Shown: positions 1-5,843 of the stretch, piece after piece | Layout of the letters: each line of letters begins with the position of its first letter | Position numbering within the stretch: position 1 is the stretch's first letter | IMG/VR virus record: IMGVR_UViG_3300042923_000714 | Span: 1 to 36,468 of that record | Length of the DNA stretch: 36,468 bases | Direction: 5' to 3' (one strand) | Source of the DNA: a virus | Notes under the pieces: generated by a model | Told to the model about the DNA's origin: nothing | Database searches by the model: none | The model's input: only the letters and a program-made list of their open reading frames with translations | Program-made: the position numbers and the translations under genes

Positions 1-100
1 CAAGCATTTGCATGAGTTCATGGCCAATGAGAATTTCGCCAGTTTTACATTTATGTATGTATTCTAGTAAGAACGAGTGTGTTCCATTGTGATCAAACAT
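1..100 (-). CDS. 5' fragment of terminase large subunit (duplicate across the circular join)
   Basis: These bases encode the first 33 codons of the large terminase, starting with ATG at 98-100 and running off the left edge. The full gene is at 34717-36441, and this fragment is the same DNA seen again because of the end repeat. It is not a second gene. The ribosome binding site AAGAGGTTGATATCTT precedes the ATG, and the stop of the small terminase gene lies just upstream. Confidence 0.95.
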   Translation of the reverse strand, partial: MFDHNGTHSFLLEYIHKCKTGEILIGHELMQML

Positions 101-127
101 AAGATATCAACCTCTTATTCATAATCG
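1..127. repeat. Terminal direct repeat, left copy
   Basis: This block is identical to 36342-36468. It covers the first codons of the large terminase gene and the last codons of the small terminase gene. The same continuous gene arrangement reads through both copies, so the window is a circular molecule opened at an arbitrary point, with a unit length of 36,341 bp. A repeat of exactly 127 bp is also a common k-mer size of short-read assemblers, so it is most simply an assembly overlap and not a biological terminal redundancy. Confidence 0.97.
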
Positions 128-441
128 CCAAGCTCTTCTTCATCTTCAATCGTTGCTTTTAGTCTTATAGAATTAAGCTTGTTTATAATACTTGCATAAC
201 TCTCAGACAATCTTGCATATTCTTTTACAGCCGGCACCTGCTTTTGTATCTCTGGATGCTGTGGATGCACCTTGATTGCCCCAGATAATTCAATTGTCTG
301 TTCAAGGTTATAACACATAGAATGTAAAAAAGCCGCCTTTTGGATTAATCCTTCAGCTGCTTTCCTTGTTTCATCATCTTTTTCTGAAAACAAATCGTTC
401 CATCTTGCAAGTTCTGCCTGGTATTCAGCACTCTTTTTCAT
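115..441 (-). CDS. Terminase small subunit, P27-like
   Basis: The small terminase recognises phage DNA and delivers it to the large subunit for packaging into the prohead. The 108-residue product is highly charged and helical, and its C-terminal part (LSESYASIINKLNSI) resembles P27-family small terminases. Its position directly upstream of the large terminase, with the stop codon inside that gene's ribosome binding region, is the strongest evidence. I chose ATG at 441 because a GGAGG lies 11 nt upstream; an in-frame ATG at 459 has no ribosome binding site and would add six residues. A second protein with a small-terminase look is encoded at 1825-2283, so which one packages is open. The acidic tail EDEEELGDYE may contact the large subunit (inference). 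Confidence 0.7.
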   Translation of the reverse strand: MKKSAEYQAELARWNDLFSEKDDETRKAAEGLIQKAAFLHSMCYNLEQTIELSGAIKVHPQHPEIQKQVPAVKEYARLSESYASIINKLNSIRLKATIEDEEELGDYE

Positions 442-459
442 TTTTCTCAAAACCTCCAT

Positions 460-549
460 GGAATTTCAAAATTTTCACTGTGCGTGCAAGTTACGTCTTT
501 TATACGGTCTAGCGCCCGCACTCACTTTCGGTGTATAGGGGGGGCTTTT
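460..549. other. GC-rich noncoding gap between HNH and small terminase genes; possible cos region
   Basis: This gap is unusually GC-rich for this AT-rich genome. On the minus strand it reads a run of seven C, then GTGAGTGCGGGCGCTAGACC, then GCACGCACAGTG. In HK97-type phages with an HNH gene beside the terminase genes, the cohesive-end site usually lies in this gap. I see no ORF with a ribosome binding site here. Assignment as cos is by position and composition only; no nick site can be read from the sequence. Confidence 0.4.
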
Positions 550-1233
550 CTATGGTCCATACTCATCGAACCATCTTTTTATATAGTTACTCCATTCATC
601 TTTGCGAAACTTTCTCTCTTCATCAAGCTCAAGCCTACTACTACATAGCTCAATGCTCACATCACAGAATATAAGTTCAGCTCCTAAGTCATCAGCAAGC
701 TTCTCTCTTTTATGTTTGTCTGCATACCCACCAATGATCCATGCATTGTTCCATTTACCAAACCTTGTCTTTATATTATCTAACAACAGATTATGAACGC
801 TTCTTACATTAACCAGAAGATTGTCTGGCTTATCGTATGAAGGCAACATAGATACTGCTGCATATAATCTATCCATATCAACTATTAAATCGCCTCTGCT
901 CATGTATTCTTGCACATACGTCTTCTTACCTGACAAAGGAGCTCCAAATACTATATAGACGTTACGTCCAGCTTTATAACCAAATCTATTATGTATTTTA
1001 TTGTGGCATTCATGATGTACCAGCATGACATTGTCAGGGTTAAGAGATATTGTTATATCATGTACGTTCTCAGGAGTAAGTTCTTTTATATGATGAACTG
1101 TTAACTCTCCTGGTCTTGCTACTATTTCACCACAATGTTCACACCGTAAGCCCCTTGCAGCTATAATATATATCCTAAACTTAATCCACGCCTCAGATGC
1201 ATAGAAACTTTTTAGTATTGCGTATCTAGCCAC
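550..1233 (-). CDS. HNH endonuclease fused to a P-loop kinase-like domain
   Basis: The 227-residue protein has two domains. Residues about 28-85 are an HNH nuclease: CEHC zinc pair (31-34), HH (47-48) and a closing HNKIH (77-81). Residues about 92-227 begin with a Walker A motif GAPLSGKKT (97-105), followed by VDMDRLY and an Arg/Glu-rich lid, as in AAA_33 or polynucleotide-kinase-like P-loop proteins. HNH proteins beside terminases support cos cleavage in HK97-type phages (established knowledge); the kinase-like half is unusual. I chose GTG at 1233, which overlaps the upstream metallopeptidase gene by 8 bp and has AGGAGAGGCGG upstream. An in-frame ATG at 1311 would force an 86-bp overlap. End healing of DNA by the P-loop half is inference. 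Confidence 0.8.
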   Translation of the reverse strand: MARYAILKSFYASEAWIKFRIYIIAARGLRCEHCGEIVARPGELTVHHIKELTPENVHDITISLNPDNVMLVHHECHNKIHNRFGYKAGRNVYIVFGAPLSGKKTYVQEYMSRGDLIVDMDRLYAAVSMLPSYDKPDNLLVNVRSVHNLLLDNIKTRFGKWNNAWIIGGYADKHKREKLADDLGAELIFCDVSIELCSSRLELDEERKFRKDEWSNYIKRWFDEYGP

Positions 1234-1816
1234 TGTCTGCCGCCTCTCCTTCTTTATGATTGCAAAGTATATCTGGAACATCCTGATGTCCATCGCTCCA
1301 TCTAATACCATACTTTCTTATCATGCTTTCAAAGTCCTCTACATCATGATCTTCTATCTTAAAGCCTCTTGGTCCAACTCCGATATGTTTTAATTCATGA
1401 AGCATCAGTAACTTCTTATGGTTGTCTGTCATATGCTCTATGTTGGGTTCGTAAAAGGTTATTAAGAAATCAAAAGGAAGATATGCTGTAAATGTGCTCT
1501 TAACTATTCTACAATCAGCATTAACTGTTTTGCCCTTATCTTTCTTTTGTTCATAGCCTCTGATGTAGCCTATTCTAATTTCATAGGCTTTAATGAAGTG
1601 CAGCTCAGGAATAGCTTCTATTACTCTTTTACCTAATACCTCTAAGTCCTCAGCTATTTCATAATCTATTAAACACAACTCTTCTCTTAATGCTTTAATT
1701 AGAAGAGTCTTTTCAGCAGTTCTTTCAGCGTTATATATCTGATACAACTTACTTAGTGCAGCACACGGTTCATCGCAATCACTTTCACATTTATCACAAA
1801 TCTCATTATCTGGCAT
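1226..1816 (-). CDS. Putative phage metallopeptidase
   Basis: The 196-residue protein carries the zinc-protease signature HELKH (140-144), with a third likely ligand in HDVEDF near residue 157, as in the putative phage metallopeptidase family. A cysteine cluster at the N-terminus (CDKCESDCDEPC, residues 7-18) could bind another metal ion. It sits in the packaging entry operon between the HTH terminase-like gene and the HNH gene, overlapping the latter by 8 bp. Substrate and role in the phage cycle are unknown. Members of this family are common next to terminase genes in Firmicutes phages. The ATG at 1816 has a GTGGTGATTT-type ribosome site. Confidence 0.75.
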   Translation of the reverse strand: MPDNEICDKCESDCDEPCAALSKLYQIYNAERTAEKTLLIKALREELCLIDYEIAEDLEVLGKRVIEAIPELHFIKAYEIRIGYIRGYEQKKDKGKTVNADCRIVKSTFTAYLPFDFLITFYEPNIEHMTDNHKKLLMLHELKHIGVGPRGFKIEDHDVEDFESMIRKYGIRWSDGHQDVPDILCNHKEGEAADSG

Positions 1817-1824
1817 ATTTTAAA

Positions 1825-2283
1825 TCACCACTCTTTTGATTCCATCTCTTTTTCCTTCAAAGCCAATTCTTTCTTTTTTATTTCCATGGCTAAAGGATTA
1901 TCTGACCACTCTTTTCTATTTCTGTTATATAACCATACTTTTGCCGCTCCGACATCAGGAGCAATCTCTTTTGTTATTCTTTTTGTCACTTGTAACTCTT
2001 TTTGTTTGGTTTTTGGGTCAAATACCATTTCCTCTATGAGTTCTGTAGACGTGTATCCAAGCGCTCTCCTGAGGAAAGCATTCTCTACTTTTATGTCAAT
2101 AATTTGTTTATTTTCTTTCAAAGTGCTAAGTAATGCTAAGTGTTGCTTCTTGTAGTTTCTAAAAGCAGCATAAGAAACACCTAGTTTTTGGGCTATTTTG
2201 CTTTCCGTCATACCCTCTCTAGCCCACGCTGAGACCTCTAATAATCTAGGTTCTACGTGTGTTTCATATTTTCTTTCTGACAT
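1825..2283 (-). CDS. HTH DNA-binding protein resembling phage terminase small subunits
   Basis: Residues about 20-50 form a helix-turn-helix (EGMTESKIAQKLGVSYAAFR), and the C-terminal half has the pattern of APDVGAAKVWLYNRNRKEWSD seen in a group of phage small terminases. The last 20 residues are a charged helix of K/E repeats. A P27-like small terminase is also encoded at 115-441, so this protein may be a second packaging recognition factor or a regulator with the same fold. The ATG at 2283 is preferred because TAGGTG lies 6 nt upstream; an alternative GTG three codons earlier cannot be excluded. Confidence 0.6.
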   Translation of the reverse strand: MSERKYETHVEPRLLEVSAWAREGMTESKIAQKLGVSYAAFRNYKKQHLALLSTLKENKQIIDIKVENAFLRRALGYTSTELIEEMVFDPKTKQKELQVTKRITKEIAPDVGAAKVWLYNRNRKEWSDNPLAMEIKKKELALKEKEMESKEW

Positions 2284-2426
2284 CACCTTCACCTACTTTT
2301 TATTTTGTATCTGAACGCACCTTAACACAAATTCTGGCGCATACATTATTTTCTTCTAAGCCTTGCTACTGCTTGTTTTTATAAATATTTATTTTTTTAT
2401 GAACATATTTTAATTATGGTGCATTA

Positions 2427-2975
2427 TTAGTAAATTTTTAAACGCTTAATTGCTTGGTTTGCTGTCTCTTGATTTATGCCTATATATCTTAATGTTACGC
2501 TTGGATCTGAATGATTAAATATTTCCATAAGAGTTGCAATATCCTTGAACGCTTTATAAAAATGATATCCGAAAGTTTTTCTAAGTGTGTGAGTTCCAAT
2601 GTTTTCTAAACCAAATTCTTTAGCAGCTTTATTTAAAAGCCTATAAGCAGTTGACCTGTTCATAGGCTTATTCGAGTTTTTTCTTGATTTTATTAAGTAT
2701 TCATTTGGATCTTTATCTTTGCAAAACTCTTTAAGTGCTTTTTTTAATATTGGATTTATCTCGATGGCAGATTGTTTCTTAGTCTTTTTTTCTCTAATGT
2801 TAATGGTGCTTCTGTTTTTCACATCTGAAACTCTCATTTTTAATATATCTGAGATTCTTCTTCCAGTGTAAATACCCACCATGAACATTATGTAGTCTCT
2901 AGAGTTTTGTTCTTCAAAGTAATGTGCCATTGACCTTACCATCTCTGGATCTCTAATAGGCTCCACAAAATTCAA
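2427..2975 (-). CDS. Minimal tyrosine recombinase (catalytic domain only)
   Basis: At 182 residues this protein is essentially just the catalytic domain of a tyrosine recombinase. The active-site set is present: Arg in TGRRISDI (39-40), HTLR (129-132), His in FNHSDPS (155) and the nucleophile Tyr in LRYIGI (164). There is no N-terminal core-binding domain, against 300-400 residues for normal integrases. Such short integrase-like proteins recur upstream of terminases in Clostridia phages; their job is not settled. It starts with TTG at 2975, overlapping the stop of the cysteine-rich ORF upstream, with GGCGGGTG as ribosome site. It is separate from the lysogeny integrase at 14938-16014. Confidence 0.85.
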   Translation of the reverse strand: MNFVEPIRDPEMVRSMAHYFEEQNSRDYIMFMVGIYTGRRISDILKMRVSDVKNRSTINIREKKTKKQSAIEINPILKKALKEFCKDKDPNEYLIKSRKNSNKPMNRSTAYRLLNKAAKEFGLENIGTHTLRKTFGYHFYKAFKDIATLMEIFNHSDPSVTLRYIGINQETANQAIKRLKIY

Positions 2976-3130
2976 TTGCTTTCACCCGCCTTTAAACAAA
3001 AGGGCATCATACATATGAATTTACAATCTAGCCATTTACCACACCAGCACCCATTGCATTTATGAGCAGATTTCTCCTTGTTGAGTTCTGCATCACTTTT
3101 TGGTTTTATTTTGACAGTTTTATTATTCAT
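2972..3130 (-). CDS. Small cysteine-rich protein (52 aa)
   Basis: This short ORF encodes a lysine-rich N-terminus followed by a dense cysteine cluster, CNGCWCGKWLDCKFIC and a further Cys, suggesting a small metal-binding knuckle. It is the first gene after the terminator-like hairpin at 3143-3172 and overlaps the minimal recombinase start by 3 bp, so the two are probably co-translated. A GGGTGATTTT sequence precedes the ATG. I do not recognise the family. Confidence 0.6.
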   Translation of the reverse strand: MNNKTVKIKPKSDAELNKEKSAHKCNGCWCGKWLDCKFICMMPFCLKAGESN

Positions 3131-3142
3131 AAAATCACCCAA

Positions 3143-3172
3143 ACAAAAAGCCCAGGCGCTTAACCTGAGCTT
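3143..3172 (-). terminator. Rho-independent terminator or attenuator
   Basis: On the minus strand a 9-bp stem AAGCTCAGG / CCTGGGCTT (one G-T pair) closes a 7-nt loop and is followed by TTTTTGTTT. It lies after the sigma-like regulator gene and before the first gene of the packaging operon, dividing early from late transcription unless it is overcome by antitermination. Confidence 0.8.
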
Positions 3173-3189
3173 AATTTATATTTCTTTCT

Positions 3190-3216
3190 ATTTTATAGAT
3201 TAAATCTTTTTGTCAA
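3190..3216 (-). promoter_or_regulatory. Candidate promoter upstream of the late region
   Basis: On the minus strand a perfect -35 TTGACA (3216-3211) is followed after a short 15-nt spacer by TAAAAT (3195-3190). It lies directly after the stop of the sigma-like gene and about 20 bp before the terminator hairpin, which would make a short attenuated leader transcript. The non-optimal spacer fits a promoter needing an activator, but this is inference. Confidence 0.4.
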
Positions 3217-3221
3217 TATTG

Positions 3222-3656
3222 TCAGTATACAAAAAGTATACTCTTGTATTTAGCAGATATTTTTTTAATAGTTACTTCTGCATATTTTAATTCTTTAGCA
3301 ATCTCTGGCAACGACATACCTTCAATATCTCTCAAATATACAACCTTATAATCTAAGCTATCAAGCTGTAAAACCTTTGCATAAGTCTCTACTTTTAAGT
3401 CTTTTAAGTTTTGTAGAGTGCCCACCTCTTGTTCAATTATGCTTTCATACTTTTTTTTGTATATATAAATTCTATCGAAACTCATTGCATTTCCATTACC
3501 ATGCGGTTGACCATCATAATTTATTGCGCTAATCTCATGTGGAGCATCTTTATGAAGTAATCGCTTATAATATTTTAATTGATTTGTTGCTACTTCTAAG
3601 TAATTTTCATGCATTTCAATCTGCAGATTAAGGTCCTTAAAAGATTTAAAATCCAA
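3222..3656 (-). CDS. Sigma-70 region-4-like / ArpU-type late transcription regulator
   Basis: The C-terminal 40 residues (VVYLRDIEGMSLPEIAKELKYAEVTIKKI) form a sigma-region-4-like helix-turn-helix, while the N-terminal hundred residues are a charged helical region. The 144-residue size and the place at the end of the early operon, just upstream of the packaging genes, match ArpU/RinA-type late activators of Firmicutes phages (established family behaviour). It probably switches on the late operon from the promoter-terminator pair immediately downstream (inference). It starts with TTG at 3656, after a GGAGGTAGGAG ribosome site. Confidence 0.75.
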   Translation of the reverse strand: MDFKSFKDLNLQIEMHENYLEVATNQLKYYKRLLHKDAPHEISAINYDGQPHGNGNAMSFDRIYIYKKKYESIIEQEVGTLQNLKDLKVETYAKVLQLDSLDYKVVYLRDIEGMSLPEIAKELKYAEVTIKKISAKYKSILFVY

Positions 3657-3685
3657 CTACTCCTACCTCCTTTTGTGCCCAAGCA

Positions 3686-4039
3686 TTAAGCTATTTCATA
3701 TTCTGACACTATGTAATCATATTTGTTTCCTGAGCCTTTGGTTAAAACGTAGATTGGTTTTCCATCCTCTATGGCCCATCTGTATTCTTCCATACAACCT
3801 TTAGATTGCTGCCAGTTTTCACAGAGTATAATTGCATCACATGCGTTGTATAAGTGTCTGCATTTCTCCATTGCCACTTTATCATCCAGTACAGGCATTA
3901 TCGATATTGGATTAACTAATTTAATGTCTTGATGAATTAATAACCCAAATTCAATAACCTTAGCACTAATTAAATTCTTCTTTAAATCTCCAAAAGTTGT
4001 AAATGGATGACTTAAATAATATAGTTTCTTTTTATCCAT
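3686..4039 (-). CDS. DUF4406 / nucleoside 2-deoxyribosyltransferase-like protein
   Basis: The 117-residue protein has a Rossmann-like fold pattern: YYLSHPF at the start, NPIS in the middle, then ACDAIILCENWQQSKGCMEEY with the conserved Ser and Glu, and GKPIYVL at the end. This matches DUF4406/DUF1937 proteins related to nucleoside deoxyribosyltransferases, which act on nucleosides or nucleotides. With MazG-like protein and SSB next door, a role in nucleotide pool handling during phage replication is reasonable but unproven. The start at 4039 has AAAGGAGCAGG upstream. Confidence 0.65.
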   Translation of the reverse strand: MDKKKLYYLSHPFTTFGDLKKNLISAKVIEFGLLIHQDIKLVNPISIMPVLDDKVAMEKCRHLYNACDAIILCENWQQSKGCMEEYRWAIEDGKPIYVLTKGSGNKYDYIVSEYEIA

Positions 4040-4068
4040 TGCCCTGCTCCTTTATATTTTATTTTGCA

Positions 4069-4278
4069 CTATGGCCTTTTTAAGAACGCAATACAGATAT
4101 TAAGTCCTTCTCGACCTCCACAACTGCCCATGTTAAATTTCAACCTTTTACATTCTCTGCATTCGGCGGCTAACTTTACATATTCAATATCTTTTAATAT
4201 CGTAATAGCAAATTTGCTCTTAAGAGGCTTTATTTCTTTAACTTTCTCTTTTTTCTTTTCAGCTGTAACATTAGACAT
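4069..4278 (-). CDS. Hypothetical protein (69 aa) with CxxC cluster
   Basis: The product has a lysine-rich N-terminus and a cysteine cluster in its C-terminal half (CRECKRLKFNMGSC), which suggests a small metal-binding site. It has a clear AGGAGGGATG ribosome site and sits between the SSB and DUF4406-like genes in the same operon. I cannot assign a function. Confidence 0.6.
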   Translation of the reverse strand: MSNVTAEKKKEKVKEIKPLKSKFAITILKDIEYVKLAAECRECKRLKFNMGSCGGREGLNICIAFLKRP

Positions 4279-4292
4279 TTATTTCATCCCTC

Positions 4293-4679
4293 CTAGAATG
4301 GAAGGTCGTCTTCTTCCTCCGCAGGGTGAAAGTCTGACTGACCTTGTTGTACTTGTCCATCTTTTGCCTTGTCTAAAAAATGTACTTCATCCGCTGTAAC
4401 CTCAGTGGCAAAATGTCGCTTACCTTCTTGATCATCCCAACTTCTTGTTTGAATTCTTCCTGATATAGCAACTAATCTACCTTTTCCAATATACTTACCA
4501 CAATTTTCTGCTGGCTTACCCCATACTACTATTGGTATGAAATCTGCATCAGGCTGTCCTTCTTTTTTGAACATTCTATTTACTGCTATTGTAAACTTCG
4601 CTACAGGCGTTTGATTGTTTGCGGTGTATCTTACTTCTGGGTCCTTGGTTAAACGACCCACTAGGGCTACTTTATTCAT
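4293..4679 (-). CDS. ssb: Single-stranded DNA-binding protein
   Basis: The 128-residue protein follows the bacterial SSB pattern throughout: it starts MNKVALVGRLTKDPE, has the OB-fold core with WGKPAENCGKYIGKG and ISGRIQTRSW, and ends in the acidic tip EEEDDLPF that docks partner proteins. It coats single-stranded DNA during phage replication. The linker is shorter than in host SSBs (usually 160-180 residues), typical of phage versions. The start overlaps the MazG-like gene by 4 bp, with GGAGGAAAAAC upstream. Confidence 0.95.
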   Translation of the reverse strand: MNKVALVGRLTKDPEVRYTANNQTPVAKFTIAVNRMFKKEGQPDADFIPIVVWGKPAENCGKYIGKGRLVAISGRIQTRSWDDQEGKRHFATEVTADEVHFLDKAKDGQVQQGQSDFHPAEEEDDLPF

Positions 4680-5038
4680 ATTGTTTTTCCTCCATGCTTA
4701 TAGGATCTTGTTTTGTTGTATGAATGTTTTATTCTTATTGCTGCATCTATGTCAATTTCTTTCTTGCCGCAATAATCAAGTATTCTTATAATGCAATCAG
4801 CAAGCTCTATGCCAATCCCCTCTGGCTTAACTCCTTCTTTCCAGCCCTCAACTTGTTTGCCTGTTATTTTATCAATATAATATACCTCTGTCGGACTTTT
4901 CCCAGCTCTGTATTCTTCCAAAGCTTCAGATAATTCACTATGGCAAAGAGCGATAATATCCCCAAAGCTTCTTTCATCATCCCACCATCCATGCTCTACA
5001 GCATTTTGATGGATTTGTTCACTTAACTTATTTAACAT
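4676..5038 (-). CDS. MazG-like nucleotide pyrophosphohydrolase
   Basis: Two acidic helices carry the metal-binding signature of all-alpha NTP pyrophosphatases: HSELSEALEEYR (residues about 33-44) and GIELADCIIRILDY (about 75-88). These enzymes hydrolyse (d)NTPs to monophosphates and pyrophosphate. At 120 residues it is a single-domain phage form. In phages they are thought to adjust nucleotide pools or blunt host alarmone signalling; which applies here is unknown. It is translationally coupled to ssb. A TAGGAGGGAAATCG site precedes the ATG. Confidence 0.8.
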   Translation of the reverse strand: MLNKLSEQIHQNAVEHGWWDDERSFGDIIALCHSELSEALEEYRAGKSPTEVYYIDKITGKQVEGWKEGVKPEGIGIELADCIIRILDYCGKKEIDIDAAIRIKHSYNKTRSYKHGGKTI

Positions 5039-5071
5039 CGATTTCCCTCCTAATATTACTTGATATGCGTA

Positions 5072-5626
5072 CTAAATATTTTCCCAATCCGTCTTTTCAA
5101 GTATTTCAAAAAGTCTTTCTACTTGTGGACTTCTCCATGCCGTCATAGCATACGAATGTGCTGTTTTATTATAATGATGGTTATTGCTTTTGATGTGTTG
5201 TTTGCACTCTCTTAAAGTTAAAAACATAGTATTTTGAACTATTTCTTCTCTATTTCTGTAATTGCAAATTGAGTATCTATTTGAAGCATATTCCTCTAAA
5301 AAATCTTTAATTTCAGATATATCGCTGATGCAGTATTCATTTTCATCTTCACAGACTATCTCGAGAAATCCACGATCAAATTCACATTTTATAACCACAT
5401 CAATATTCTCTTTAATCCAATCAACTATGGCTTCTAACTCACCCTCAAATACATTTTCACTAGCTTCTATGTCAAAAATGCACAAGCCGTCAACGTTATC
5501 ATCAACCCAATAATCCTTTACTTCTTGCATAACAACCCAAAATCTTGGATTGGCTTGACATACAGTATCTTGGGTTAACATCTCACGTTGTAATTCTTTT
5601 AAAAATTCTCTATCTTTCGTTTCCAT
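5072..5626 (-). CDS. Hypothetical acidic protein (184 aa)
   Basis: I do not recognise this protein. It is acidic in its first 120 residues, with a helix-strand pattern (WVVMQEVKDYWVDDNVDG, EAIVDWIKENIDV), and has a more basic C-terminal part with QHIKSNNHHYNKTAHSYAMTAWRSP. A GGGAGGGTAAT ribosome site precedes the ATG at 5626. It lies in the early operon between the methyltransferase region and mazG/ssb, so a replication-linked accessory role is likely only by context. Confidence 0.65.
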   Translation of the reverse strand: METKDREFLKELQREMLTQDTVCQANPRFWVVMQEVKDYWVDDNVDGLCIFDIEASENVFEGELEAIVDWIKENIDVVIKCEFDRGFLEIVCEDENEYCISDISEIKDFLEEYASNRYSICNYRNREEIVQNTMFLTLRECKQHIKSNNHHYNKTAHSYAMTAWRSPQVERLFEILEKTDWENI

Positions 5627-5675
5627 ATTACCCTCCCTTTATTTAACATTTTATTTATATAGAATGCGTCTTAGA

Positions 5676-5810
5676 TTATACCCATGCAACAAAGGATGTT
5701 ATATCTCCATGTTCTTTGCATATAAAGGCGACCTCGCCCTTTTCCCCATTTTTAACAGTTACTACTTTTACGAATTTACGGCATATACCACACACGGCTA
5801 TCCTTTTCAA
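5676..5810 (-). CDS. Small zinc-ribbon-like protein (44 aa)
   Basis: This short ORF starts with TTG at 5810, eight bases after an AAGGGAG ribosome site. It encodes CGIC near residue 7 and CKEH near residue 31, a spacing that fits a four-ligand zinc ribbon. It fits neatly into the gap between the methyltransferase and the 184-residue protein, which supports it being real. Function unknown. Confidence 0.55.
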   Translation of the reverse strand: MKRIAVCGICRKFVKVVTVKNGEKGEVAFICKEHGDITSFVAWV

Positions 5811-5843
5811 TTAACAAGCTCCCTTCTAATCACGAAATGTGTA

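Noticed and set aside
4064-4399. Plus-strand ORF opposite the ssb and 69-residue genes
   Set aside because: It is antisense to ssb, whose identity is certain, and has no recognisable domain or ribosome site.
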